Positions 12,936-22,667 of a DNA stretch of 64,000 nt are shown here, piece after piece. Source of the DNA: Sphagnum compactum. Taxonomy: Eukaryota; Bryophyta; Sphagnopsida; Sphagnales. A program made the position numbers and the translations under genes. Below the pieces are notes generated by a model that was given only the letters and a program-made list of their open reading frames with translations, had not been told where the DNA came from and searched no databases. Every line of letters begins with the position of its first letter. The stretch's first letter is position 1. The stretch lies in NCBI GenBank assembly GCA_965153455.1, contig OZ234497.1, forward strand, positions 20,205,872 through 20,269,871. Direction: 5' to 3'.

Positions 12936-13421
12936 CCCCTCCTTAGGTGGTGTCCAGGCGATTAGCTGATGAAGTATTGGCTTACTCAATTCGCCATGGC
13001 TCTCCATGTTCTCAAAACTAGACATAGCTTTGACCAAGGGCTCGTGGGCTGCTTTGAACCTCTGTAAAACCTCTGGTCCGTGTTGAATGTCAGTAGGAAC
13101 CACCCTCAAGCTTTCAGTAGCTTGGGCGTGAGCTATTTCCTCTTCATCTCCCTCTATCCACTCGTGGCTAGCTTGTTGGATGTAAGAAATTGTGTGTGCT
13201 TCCTTGAGCATACAATGGTGAGCCATAGGACTATGGTCTCCATGTAAATCAAGGGGTATGTATCCCAGGTGGTGGCCATTAGTCTCCCAATCCACTAGGT
13301 AATACGCATGCTTGAACTAGTTGTCAATTGTGAAACCTGGTGGAAATAGGGCCTCTTGCCTAATGAGCACATCATAACTAGTGGCATTCGTGACTAGACA
13401 TCTGACTTGTAAGCAAAGCTC

Positions 13422-14057
13422 CTAATCTGTACCTTCATTGAAGTTAAGTGCAATCAAATTCGAGCTTTCCCCAAGTACCTCCTCTACGCTCCCACTAGCG
13501 ATGCAAATCTGCCACATAGATTTCCGTAGTTTGGAGTCAAGCATGCCCATCTTCTTGGCGAATTGAATTCCAAGAATCACTGGTTGGGCACCTGTATCAA
13601 GAAATACCACTCTGGTTGTATGTCCTCCCACTTGGATTGCTGACCCAGTATTGTTGACAATGGCAACTCTAGTGGCGATGGAAGTTCTCTCACTAGGCAC
13701 CACCTTTGGAAATGAGTGAGAGACTTTGTGGAGAGAATGGCTATCCACAACGCCTTTGTTGAGTAACAAATCCACAAATGAGGTGTTCTTAACTCCCTTC
13801 TGATGTGTGAATGTAGAATCAGAGGTAGGAAAGCCCACTAGTTTAGCCATGCTAAAACTAGTGACCAGATTACGAACGCCATCTACAACACGTGAGCCAA
13901 TCGAATGTCTCTCCAAGGTGTTGGATGGGACCTCTGCAGCATGTGGATTAGGGATTGGTAGAGGACTTGATGTAGTGTTCAGGGTATCCTTTAGTACTGC
14001 AATTATGTCCCTAGTGCTTAGCTTCAAATCTTGAAAATTAAACAATGGTGTACTCAC
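13422..14057 (-). pseudogene. Aspartic protease region of the Ty3 element
   Basis: A 211-codon open stretch on the minus strand. Around residue 150 it has the retropepsin active-site pattern VVFLDTGAQPV (DTGA codons at 13587-13598), preceded by a hydrophobic strand, as in Ty3 proteases. It is in the same frame as the upstream gag block and the downstream methyltransferase block, separated only by stop codons (TAA 14064-14066, TAG 13422-13424, TAG 13317-13319). This indicates one ancestral polyprotein frame. The segment 12935-13421 between protease and methyltransferase motif I is an acidic linker I do not recognise. Confidence 0.85.
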
Positions 14058-14063
14058 AAGCTT

Positions 14064-15577
14064 TTATGCCACTTCATGCATTTGAAGTTGGCATTCCATA
14101 AGCTGATCAGTGGGAACTTGTGTGTTTTCTTGATGTACATGTATTCCTGTGACATGTGAATTTGATGCCCTAGCAACTTGTGGTGTAGTAGTCTCCTCCC
14201 CCCTCGCCAACAAGGTGTGTTCTTCCATGTTGAGAGGACGAAAAGATTGTGGCATGACTGTTCGAGCTTCTCTAGCCCTGATATTAGGACTTGAACTAGA
14301 TGCGAGTCCATCAGTCTGAATTACCTGCCTAGTGGCAAAAACTCTGGGTGCCACATTAGCTTCTTGTGCCACGAAATAGGAAGGGAAAAAAGAAATGGTC
14401 AATTCTGGTGTGAGACTAGAATTGTGTGCACTGGAAAGAACATACTCCCCAACCATGGCATCATGTGGGAGGCCATAGAATGACCTACGAGGTCCCTCCC
14501 ATGATCCTGAACCCTGTATAGGTTGGGCATGACTAGCTGGTTGGGAAGACTTACCTTTTAGATTAACAAGTTGGGCCCTTAAGGATTCGAGTTCATTTTG
14601 TAGAGTTTGAACTTGAGCGACATGGGCTTGAAGCACCTCCTTCTTGTCAGCATTGTTCCGTTATGGGAACTTGGCAAAACAAATAGCTTCCTAATGTCCC
14701 TCTTTCCCACAATAATCCCAAAGGAGATCCTCGGAAGGAATGTTGCACTCACTAGCTTTGTGGGTAGGATTGCCACAGTAGTTGCAAGAAGGTAGGATGG
14801 GTGTAGCTGAGTGCACCCCTTTAGCCCTTGAAGAAGAATGTGATGATCTGGTTGGCGTAGCTAGTGGAGGATGAAGCCTTGAACGTGATGAAGGCCTCAT
14901 AGTACTGGCCTCATAATGTGCATGAGCCAGTTCTAGCTTTTTAAAAATGTTGTGCACATCCAGCAAAGTGTACGAGTCTCAAAATTCTGCAAAAACTCGT
15001 TGCAAAACCTGCGCAAGGATGTTGGAGTACCTTCCAACGAACAAAGATACCGATGGGCAGCTTCTAGGTCTGTGATGCTCTAAGTATCCTCTTTAAGTTT
15101 GAGAAGCTTCCTGTAGAACATCTTAAGGGTTTCTTCCTTTTGCCGAAAGAAGGTGGCGAGTTGTAGAATTTTTTCAGAACTCTTCACTGGAAATTCCAGC
15201 TCAAGTGCTCGAAAGAATTCCCCCACTGGATCAGCAAAAGCTAATGCATCGATGGTGGGAGGAATGTTTGCGGTAACAATAATGAGTTGTTGAGGAGAAA
15301 GGTTTACTGAAGCAGATACCGGGTCTAGATTATTAGGCACAGTCCCATGATGTGCAATAGCAGCTTGTAATGCAACTTGAGAGGCGGTGGTGATGACTAT
15401 GGCATAAACTGGATTAGGGATCAGAATGACGCCCAAAATCCTCAGAGAATGTTGCTCATAGACATATAATGCCTCATAGTGCACATAACGGGCCAGTTGT
15501 TTGAATGCAAACGCCTCAGTGTAATTAACGCCATACTTGAGCTCCAATTCACAAACCACAGTTGAGAAAGTTGTTTT
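14064..15577 (-). pseudogene. gag, C-terminal part with zinc knuckle (Ty3 element)
   Basis: The minus strand encodes the continuing gag: a capsid-like block (15080-15577, beginning TTFSTVVCELELKYG), then a Ser/Arg-rich linker and a zinc knuckle CNYCGNPTHKASEC that fits CX2CX4HX4C (about 14735-14780). A second degenerate knuckle follows, in which the first cysteine is tryptophan. A coiled stretch (LQNELESLRAQLVNLKG) lies downstream. Breaks include stops at 15080-15082, TAG 14691-14693 and TAA 14661-14663, and a frameshift near 14975. The N-terminal part lies on the far side of the nested CACTA element. Confidence 0.88.
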
Positions 15578-16254
15578 CACTACTACCAATGTGGAGTGTA
15601 ATTTACTAGCTTAAACCACTATGGGACCTTAAAAGTGAAATAACTTCATTGCATTTTACTAATTTCACCTAATGAAAGTTATTTCATTATAATATCACTA
15701 TGTAGACATCATGTTTCATTTCTAATTAACATAATTCACTATTACAATTTACTATAGCAAATAGGTTTATTTCTATGTTTTTAAAAATATTCTATCTATG
15801 TTACTTTATGATATACCCTATATTATTTTAAGCTACTTTAGTTATTATAACTTATATTTTATGTTATTATAGGCTATTATAAATTATTGTACCTTAAATT
15901 ATTATATGTTATTTTACCTTAAAGTATCTTAAATAGTTGATTATAAGCTTTCAAATTATTTAAAATTAAATTATTCAACTAATTTTAGGCTATACCTTAT
16001 GTTATTTTATTTAGATTAATACATGTTATTTCAAGTTGTACTTTAAATTATTCAAGGTCATTCTACTTAATGTTATTACAAATTATTCTATCGTAAGCAT
16101 AATAACTTTAAAATAATCTAAAACAAAATATAATGACCTAAGGTAAAAATAACTTAGAATAGAAAATAATAACCTATGAAAAATAATTTTAAATACCCTA
16201 CAATATAATAACTACCAATAGCTTATGATATTATAACATAAAATATCAAACAAT

Positions 16255-16960
16255 AATTTATAATATAATAATCACCAATAGTTGTAATATAACATATAAT
16301 AACCAACAATAACTTATAATACAATAACCATTCATAACCATTAATAAAATATCCATCAATAACCACCAATGGTTTACAATGGAATAATCACTAATAGCCA
16401 TTAATAGAATAGCCACCACAACCATTAATATAATAGCCACGAATAGCCATTAATAGAATAACCACCAATAGCCATTAATAGATTAATCACGAATAGCCAT
16501 TAATAAAATAACCACCAATAGCCATTCATACATTAATCACGAATAACCATTAATAGAATAGCCACCAATAGCCATTAATAGATTAATCACAAATAGTCAT
16601 TAATAGAATAATCAACAATAGCCATTAATACATTAATCATGAATAACCATTAATAGAATAACCATCAATAGCCATTAACAGAATAGCCACCAATAGCTAT
16701 TAATAGAATAGCCACCAGTAGCCATTAATATAATAGTCACCAGTAGCCATTAATATAATAGCCACCAGTAACCATTCATATAATAGCCACCAATAGCCAC
16801 CAATAAAATAACCACGAATAGCCACCAATAGAATAACTATAAACGGCCATTAATAGAATAACCACCAATAACTATTAATAGAATAACCATTAAAAAACAT
16901 TAATAGCCATAAACAGAATAGGTACTAATAGCCATTAATAACCACGAATAGCCATGTATT
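16255..16960. repeat. Minisatellite with 50-bp higher-order unit inside the CACTA element
   Basis: Degenerate short units built from aatagccaccaatagcc and ccattaatagaat. They form a higher-order period of 50 bp that is clearest from the aatcac words at 16484, 16534 and 16584. Related but more degenerate words (gcctaaggtgaaataa) continue to about 17420. The array makes up much of the internal part of the transposon and is non-coding. Confidence 0.85.
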
Positions 16961-17760
16961 ATAATTGCTTAGGATTGCCAAAAAAATCTAAGGTGAAATA
17001 ATTTATAATAAATGAAAATATCTTAAGGTGAAATAATTTTCAATAGCCAAAAGTAACTTATAATAGCAACAAGTAGTCTAAATTGAAATAATTTACAATA
17101 GCCAAAAAAACATAGAATAGACAAAAAAGCTTACAATAGCTGAAAATAGCCTAAGGTGAAATAAGTTAAAATAATCAAAAGTAATTTATAATAATTGCAA
17201 GTAGTTTAAATTGAAATAATCTACAATAGCCAAAAATAACATAGAATAACAAAAAAACTTACAATAGCTGAAAATAGCCTACGGTGAAATAAATTAAAAT
17301 AGTCAAAAATAACTTAAAATAACCAAAGTAGCCTAGGGTGAAATAGCCAAAAATAACCAAAAGTAATTTAGAATAACCATAAATAGCCGTAAATATTGTA
17401 GGATGAAATAATTTAAATTAATGAAAAATAGTCATATAATAATTGAAAGTAGTTTAACATAGGTAGTATTATTATATTAACAAAAAGAAATCCATTTACT
17501 AAACTTTATTTTTTCAAAAGAATGGTCATTGAAATGTTATTGAATAATGATATTCAACTTTTTTTTGTTCAAATGATTTAAACTTTCAAAAGGAAAATAT
17601 GTAATTATGTACATTATTGAATATTTTAAAAAAGTAAACTCGAATCATTTCATTTGAACAAAATCTCAATAAGATATGAATTTTCAAAGTTTATGTTTTT
17701 GTAATGTTTAAAATGAAGTATTTGATAAATAAAATGTAATGTAACATATTATCACAACAA

Positions 17761-17822
17761 GTGGGGTGGTTTGATGGTAAAGGTGTTTGCCCTCATTCCA
17801 AAGGTCAAGGGATCAAACCTCA
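17761..17822 (+). mobile_element. tRNA-like SINE head, copy 1
   Basis: About 60 bp with an A-box-like TGGTTTGATGG and, about 40 bp further on, a B-box-like GGGATCAAACC. The same layout, including GGTCAAGGG before the B box, is seen at 63075-63149. The spacing and boxes fit an RNA polymerase III promoter of a tRNA-derived SINE. It does not fold as an intact tRNA by eye and lies within the CACTA-like element. Confidence 0.4.
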
Positions 17823-18269
17823 TGGGTGGTGTTGTGTGTGGTCAATAATGCTATGTTGACCGAATATTCCCCTATTGAATTCTTAAATTAGGTGCCTATG
17901 TTGATTACGTGGCTTACCTACCTACGTACCTAGGCTACGTTTTTAACCTAGCGTAGGTAGTGACACGTGTCAATAAATAATAGGCTTTAAAAGTCATGAA
18001 ATTATTAATAGTATTATATGTTAAATAATTAAAATTTAATTAATTTCCATACTGGTTAGTTAATTAACTAGCAAGTGAATGGTTTGGTAAATTTGTATTT
18101 CATTTGAAAATAACCTTGTTTCACTAGGTACTAATGAAACAAGTCATTGTCCGTAGCAACTGGTCCCTGTTCACTAGGGGGTTAAACAATTTCACTAGGT
18201 AAAATTGTCCAAATTCACTCAACAATCTAATGAAACCCGTAGTGAACTAGGACGCATTTCTTAGTAGTG

Positions 18270-18656
18270 TTTGAACTCCCTCAAAGAAATTGTACCTGGG
18301 CTTCTGCTAAATTTCTCAATTCTCCCAGAAGAACTTCTGACCTCCATGGTGTATATGGGTGTAGAGGTCACGGCTTGTAGTGGAATATACGGTGATGGTG
18401 TGAAAGCTAGTGCAGTTGCAAGCGTACCCCACTAATTGACCCCTCGAAATCGACTTTGATGTACGGTTGATGTAGTGTAACCTAAACTTGAATTTTTGAG
18501 AGGAGTTGTATTAGATGACGGTGTTGTTATAGATGTTTGATCATAATGTCGTGAAGATCGTGAACTCAAAGAAATCGGTTCGAATGATTCTGTGTTACTT
18601 CGTAGCTGACACCTGGGCTCTGGCTAAGTAGTAGTGCTCTCATCATCTAAGGACAT
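18270..18656 (-). pseudogene. gag, N-terminal part (Ty3 element)
   Basis: From an ATG at 18654-18656 on the minus strand a Ser/Thr-rich leader (MSLDDESTTT) is followed by a region ending GRIEKFSRSPGTISLREFK. This runs straight into the block that restarts at 15577 once the nested transposon is discounted. Two in-frame TAG codons lie in this segment, one eleven codons after the start and one in the middle. The ATG begins immediately after the primer-binding site, an unusually short leader. Confidence 0.85.
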
Positions 18657-18668
18657 GGTGTTGTACCA
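18657..18668 (-). promoter_or_regulatory. Primer-binding site of the Ty3 element
   Basis: The 12 nt directly after the LTR end on the minus strand read TGGTACAACACC. The first five bases match the start of the tRNA-iMet primer-binding sites common in plant LTR elements (TGGTAT...). The rest is divergent, so the primer tRNA is uncertain. Confidence 0.55.
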
Positions 18669-18779
18669 TGCCCCAAATTTTTTTTAACAATATAGAACAT
18701 TAGCTACAAAGTTCTAACACAACGTATGGTTTGAAAAATACAATGTGTTGAAGGGAATGAACGGTAGGATGACCGGCCT

Positions 18780-19260
18780 TCAGGATGGTAGGACGATAAG
18801 ACGGTAGGACGAAAGTGCAATGGATGTCCGACGAAAGTCGGACGAAAGTGCAACGGACATCCGACGAAAGTCGGACGGAAGTGCGACGGACGTGAGACGA
18901 AAGTCTGACGAAATCCCAACGGACATCTGACGGAAGTCAAATGAAACCCGAACGGACTTCTGACGAAAGTCGAACGAAAATGCAACGGACGTCCAACGAG
19001 AATCGAATGGACAAAGGTCGAACGTCGCTATTGCGATGGTGGCACTACCACTCGCAACACAACAATGGCGTTGCGACGTTGCTGTAGCTCGCAACGCTAC
19101 AACGATGGCGTTACGGCGTTGCAACTCGCGTCATGGGAGCGCTGTAGCTCGCAACGCTATGATGCTGTGGCGCTGCAACTTGCGTCGCGGCAACGATGTT
19201 GCTATGCAACGATGGCAGGCGGTGCTACGTTGCTCTACAACGATGGCGGGCGCCGCCGCC
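18780..19260. repeat. Minisatellites inside the LTR
   Basis: Positions 18780-19015 hold about six copies of a 33-bp unit around ggacgaaagtcggacg. Positions 19028-19260 hold repeats of the words gctcgcaacgctac and aacgatggcg. Because 33 is a multiple of 3, the first array stays open on the minus strand as an 11-residue repeat, which makes a false gene of about 114 codons. Confidence 0.8.
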
Positions 19261-19707
19261 TAAATTTTTATTTTTTATTTTTTTACTCGACAGCCGCCAG
19301 AGGAGGGCGTGTTTCTGCGCGTGAAAGAGAGAGAAAGAAAGAGAAAGGGAGGGGGAGCTTTGAAACCTGTTCAAGGATTCCGAATATGTTGGTTGGTAGG
19401 AATGGAACAACGCAAGCTCCTTCTGGTAGCAACGCAAGCTCCCTTCGGCAGCAGCAACACAAGCAGTAGCAACACTAGGAGCAAAAACTCAAAAATTCAA
19501 AGGCAAAAAAAATTTGCCACTTTCAACATTAAGCAACAAATAGTAGAGTTTTTCTAGAATTGAATTGGAAAGAAAGAAGAACATGTAATGTATGTAGACG
19601 GTGGCCGTGCAATGGCCGCCGTGAGCATCTAGAAATCTTATCTGATTATGGAGGAAACTCTCCTGCCAAAAGAATTCTAAAAAACTAAAAGAAAAGAGAA
19701 GAGCTTG

Positions 19708-19716
19708 CCTTTTATA
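19708..19716 (-). promoter_or_regulatory. LTR TATA box
   Basis: TATAAAAGG on the minus strand, about 150 bp inside the proposed outer LTR end and oriented towards gag. This is the expected position for the U3 promoter. Confidence 0.5.
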
Positions 19717-19862
19717 CAACCGCCAACAAACTAAAACCCTAAGTACCTAATAATATATAGTCACCTATGAATGTACACTTACCCTAAAAGCGTACATTAA
19801 CCTCAAAAGGCATAATGGGCATGCTCGTAACTAGCCATCATGTATGAAACCATGTACGGGCA

Positions 19863-20890
19863 TGACATACGTCCTTGTGCAGGTGAATTTGAATTGCATT
19901 AAGAATTTGCAAAACATGTTAAACTTTTTGTTTAACCTAAAACATCAAAACATGAATTTTGTGGTCCATGGTTCAAAACATGAACCATTCAAGGCACACA
20001 ATGACAAGCCTCTGAAGTTGGATGGGGGTGTAAATGTCATGTTGCTAGGGGAAGGGTGCATATGACCTTCTCCTGTTCATCAAAGAGAAACTTAGGTTTG
20101 GTAACAATGATACCTAGAGCTCTGAGTAGTAGGTAGTTAATAAAAATGAAGGTCACAAGTTAGTGCTTATAACTCATGATCAGATAGCTAATCAGGTTGT
20201 TGAGATTCTGGCAATAGTTGATTATGAGCATAAGATCTGAGAGCAATTAGACTGTAAGATCTTGCTCGGGTGAAGATTAGTCATCAGATTCCTCATGCTA
20301 TTTACTAGTGAAATTTTTGCGTTGTTAGGGAACAGAAGGCCCCCATAGAAATGCATTAGACCCTGGACCTCAAGCTCCACCCTCATTCCTAATTGCATCA
20401 AGGCATTCCAATTCGCCTATAAGGATAAGACCACATGACTCACAGTGACCCAGCAACAGGAATGAGGATTGGTGGAGATAATCGTGGGTTGTCTAGGTGA
20501 CTACCACATGAGAGTAAATGCAGCGAGATGGATGTTTGCTTAGGTTGAGGAGAAGCACATGTTAGTAAGATTTCCCAGCAACACTCCCTGGGAATCCAGG
20601 AAGTCAGGCTTTCTTTTTATCCTCACTGCACCTTTGCCGCAAGCATTTTGTTTGATGTGTTTTGTGTGTGTGTTTCATAAACTTTTGTGATGAGAACCAT
20701 TTTTTAAACCTGTTATTTGATGTGGATAATATTTTTCTTATGTGACCCCACCAATTTGTCAGTTTTCTTCCTCCAAGTGATTGTCGGTCATGTGGTCATT
20801 AAGAACCGTTCCAAAATCAGTGGACCAATGAAGAGGTTTGTGATTTCACACGCAAAGTCCTCCGTCTCGCTCACTCGCTGCCGCTGTTGG
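19863..20890. other. Intergenic DNA, nothing recognised
   Basis: About 1 kb between the retrotransposon LTR and the fold-back element. One short open stretch (19844-20065, plus) has no family features. I see no exon structure or repeat. Confidence 0.4.
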
Positions 20891-21775
20891 TAGTGTGGTA
20901 CTCACCCCGACGATAAATCAGCAGCAGCTCTTAAATGCAGGCAGTACACAAGTACTGCTGTTGTTGGTAGCGCGGTACCCACCCCCACGACAAATCAGCA
21001 GCAGGTCTTCAATGCAAGCAGTACACAAGTACTGCTGCAGCATATCTTTTCTCATGCCTGCCGAGATGCTCGATTAAAATGTGTCAGGAGAAACCCAGAC
21101 ACATTTTGTTGCTACCCAAACACATTTGGCCCATGATTATGCACATTTTGGGTGTTTAAAGCTCCATTGTACATTGCACACCCAAATTTTGCATAATTGT
21201 GGGCTTGGAAAAACCCAAAATGTGCATAATCGCGGGCCCAAGCTTTCTAGGGTTCATTACACATCCGAAATGTGCATAATCACGGGCCCAAGCTTTCTAG
21301 CATTCATTACACGTCCAAAATGTGCATAATCACGGGCCCAAGCATTCTAGTGTTCATTACATGTCCAAAATGTGCATAATCATGGGCCCAAGCTTTCTAG
21401 CATTCATTACACGTCCAAAATGTGCATAATCACGGGCCCAAGCTTTCTAGCGTTCATTACACATCCAAAATGTGCATAATCACGGGCCCAAGCTTTCTAG
21501 CGTTCATTACACGTCCAAAATGTGCATAATCATGGGCCCAAGCTTTCTAGCGTTCATTACACGCCCAAAATGTGCATAATCATGGGCCTGAGCTTTCTAG
21601 TGTCCATTACAGACCCAAAATGTGCATAAATCACAGGCCAAAAGTGTGTCTGGGCGTCACCCATATTTTCTTGGAAAAATATGAATCGGGCTAAGGGCAG
21701 ACAGTGAAAAAAGAAATGCATTTAAGACCTGCTGCTGATTTTTAACGTCGGGGGTGGTCCCTATGGCCCGAAGTT
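20891..21775. mobile_element. Fold-back element with inverted arms
   Basis: Left arm 20891-21170 and right arm about 21605-21770 are inverted copies. The outer parts share aatcagcagcaggtctt (left 20993-21009; right, complementary, near 21724-21740) and the CCACCCCC block beside it. The inner parts share CCCAGACACA followed by a ggcccatgattatgcac-type word. The left arm contains a further direct duplication of about 80 bp (20897-20976 against 20977-21056) with a hairpin GCAGTAC...GTACTGC in each copy. The centre is a 50-bp tandem array. No transposase is present. It could be a non-autonomous TIR or fold-back element. No target duplication was identified. Confidence 0.65.
21221..21630. repeat. 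50-bp tandem array
   Basis: TGTGCATAAT recurs at exactly 21221, 21271, 21321, 21371, 21421, 21471, 21521, 21571 and 21621. Between the words lies a well-conserved cacgggcccaagctttctag segment. Copies differ at a few positions only, so the array is fairly recent. An inverted partial unit sits just to the left (21133-21155). Confidence 0.95.
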
Positions 21776-22667
21776 AATTATACAAGTAGGATAAGGACAC
21801 GTCTTGCTACAGAAACCAAACACGTCCTCTTACAAAAGTAACTTAACTTAGGTGGCGACAACACAACAGACACAAAACTCAGAAGACCCAAAACACTGCG
21901 AAACAAGGGGTGTGTCACACACCATGGCCTCGCCATTTACACTGAAAAGTGTCTTAATGCAAAAGAAGAATTATGGAAATTCAAATATTTCACCAACAAA
22001 CTAAAATCCTCTAAAAGAAACCAAAATCCTTCAAGATATCACCACTCTATAACTAATCTCAAGTTTCAACCCAAGCCAAAAACATCACCTTTCAAAAATC
22101 CTCATATAAAAATAGACCTACTACCTAGGGGCCAACATCCCTTAAGCTACTATACTCTATAATGAATCTAAACACAATATCCTTTGCCTTGGTACGCAAA
22201 GGCCAACAAACACCAGAGAGAGAAACAAAATTACAGTTCTTAAAGCTAGCAAGTGGAACAAAATTGAATCCACTCTCATAAAAACAAAAAATTCTGAGAC
22301 TCCAAATAGCCACAGATCCTCAAATAAACGATAGATCCAAACCCACAAAAAGAAGAAAATCTTCAACATTCCTGCCAAAAATACCCAAAGGAAAAAGGGA
22401 GTGTTTTTGTTGTTTTTGGCAAAGCAAAGCTGCAACAATTAGCCTAAGCAAACAAAATTTCTCCGAGTTTCTCGATTCTGTGTACCCCTAGGTTTTGTTG
22501 TGAGCTTTGGATCCTGCTCAACAGCTGACACAGTCAACCCAAAAGCCCTAATTGTCATCCTGAGAAGAGCACGGAGACAGAGAGGGGCACAGAGAGGGAG
22601 AGCGGAGAGTGGGAGAGGAAGGCAGAGAGAAGAGAGGTTGAGAGCTGTGAGTGAATCTGAGCTGGAG

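Larger units (their letters stand above)
15578..18269. mobile_element. CACTA-like DNA transposon nested in the Ty3 gag
   Basis: A 2,692-bp insertion. Its left end reads CACTACTACC. Its right end, read inwards on the minus strand, reads CACTACTAAGAAATG, which resembles the CACTACAAGAAA ends of plant CACTA (En/Spm, CMC) elements. The trinucleotide TTT flanks both sides (15575-15577 and 18270-18272). Removing the element and one TTT makes the gag frame continuous across the join, so the insertion boundaries are certain. Subterminal words of the type TTTCACTAGG and their complements recur in 18110-18250 and 15655-15690. The interior is AT-rich tandem repeat DNA without a transposase, so the element is non-autonomous. 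Confidence 0.9.
9870..19862 (-). mobile_element. Broken Ty3/gypsy element with a DNA methyltransferase domain
   Basis: Read on the minus strand the order is: 5' LTR (18669-19862), primer-binding site, gag start (18656), gag split by a nested DNA transposon (15578-18269), zinc knuckle, aspartic protease, cytosine methyltransferase, reverse transcriptase with a YIDD box, RNase H, and the N-terminal part of integrase. Homology then stops near 9870, before the integrase core. The order protease-RT-RNase H-integrase is that of Ty3/gypsy (Metaviridae-type) elements, not Copia. No 3' LTR is visible, so the element is truncated. Many in-frame stops (nearly all TAG or TAA) and several frameshifts show that it is dead. 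The methyltransferase insert is the unusual part and is described separately. Confidence 0.92.
18669..19862 (-). repeat. 5' LTR of the Ty3 element
   Basis: On the plus strand the block starts TGCCCC and the most likely far end is GGGCA at 19858-19862 (an alternative GGGCA lies at 19818-19822). This gives short terminal inverted repeats. The PBS and gag start lie immediately inside. It contains a TATA box (minus-strand TATAAAAGG, 19708-19716), a 33-bp minisatellite (18780-19015) and a GC-rich repeated stretch (19028-19260). No second LTR is in the window, so the outer boundary rests on the inverted ends alone. Confidence 0.65.

Noticed and set aside
18780-19124. 114-codon minus-strand frame with an 11-residue repeat
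   Set aside because: It is the 33-bp minisatellite of the LTR read in an open frame, not a gene.
21221-21630. Regular 50-bp spacing that might suggest a CRISPR array
   Set aside because: The whole 50-bp unit is conserved with no variable spacers, and the setting is a plant nuclear genome. It is a tandem repeat in a fold-back element.
22500-22667. In-frame open sequence upstream of the AAPT start
   Set aside because: The frame is open by chance in a purine-rich leader. The family N-terminus begins exactly at the ATG at 22668.
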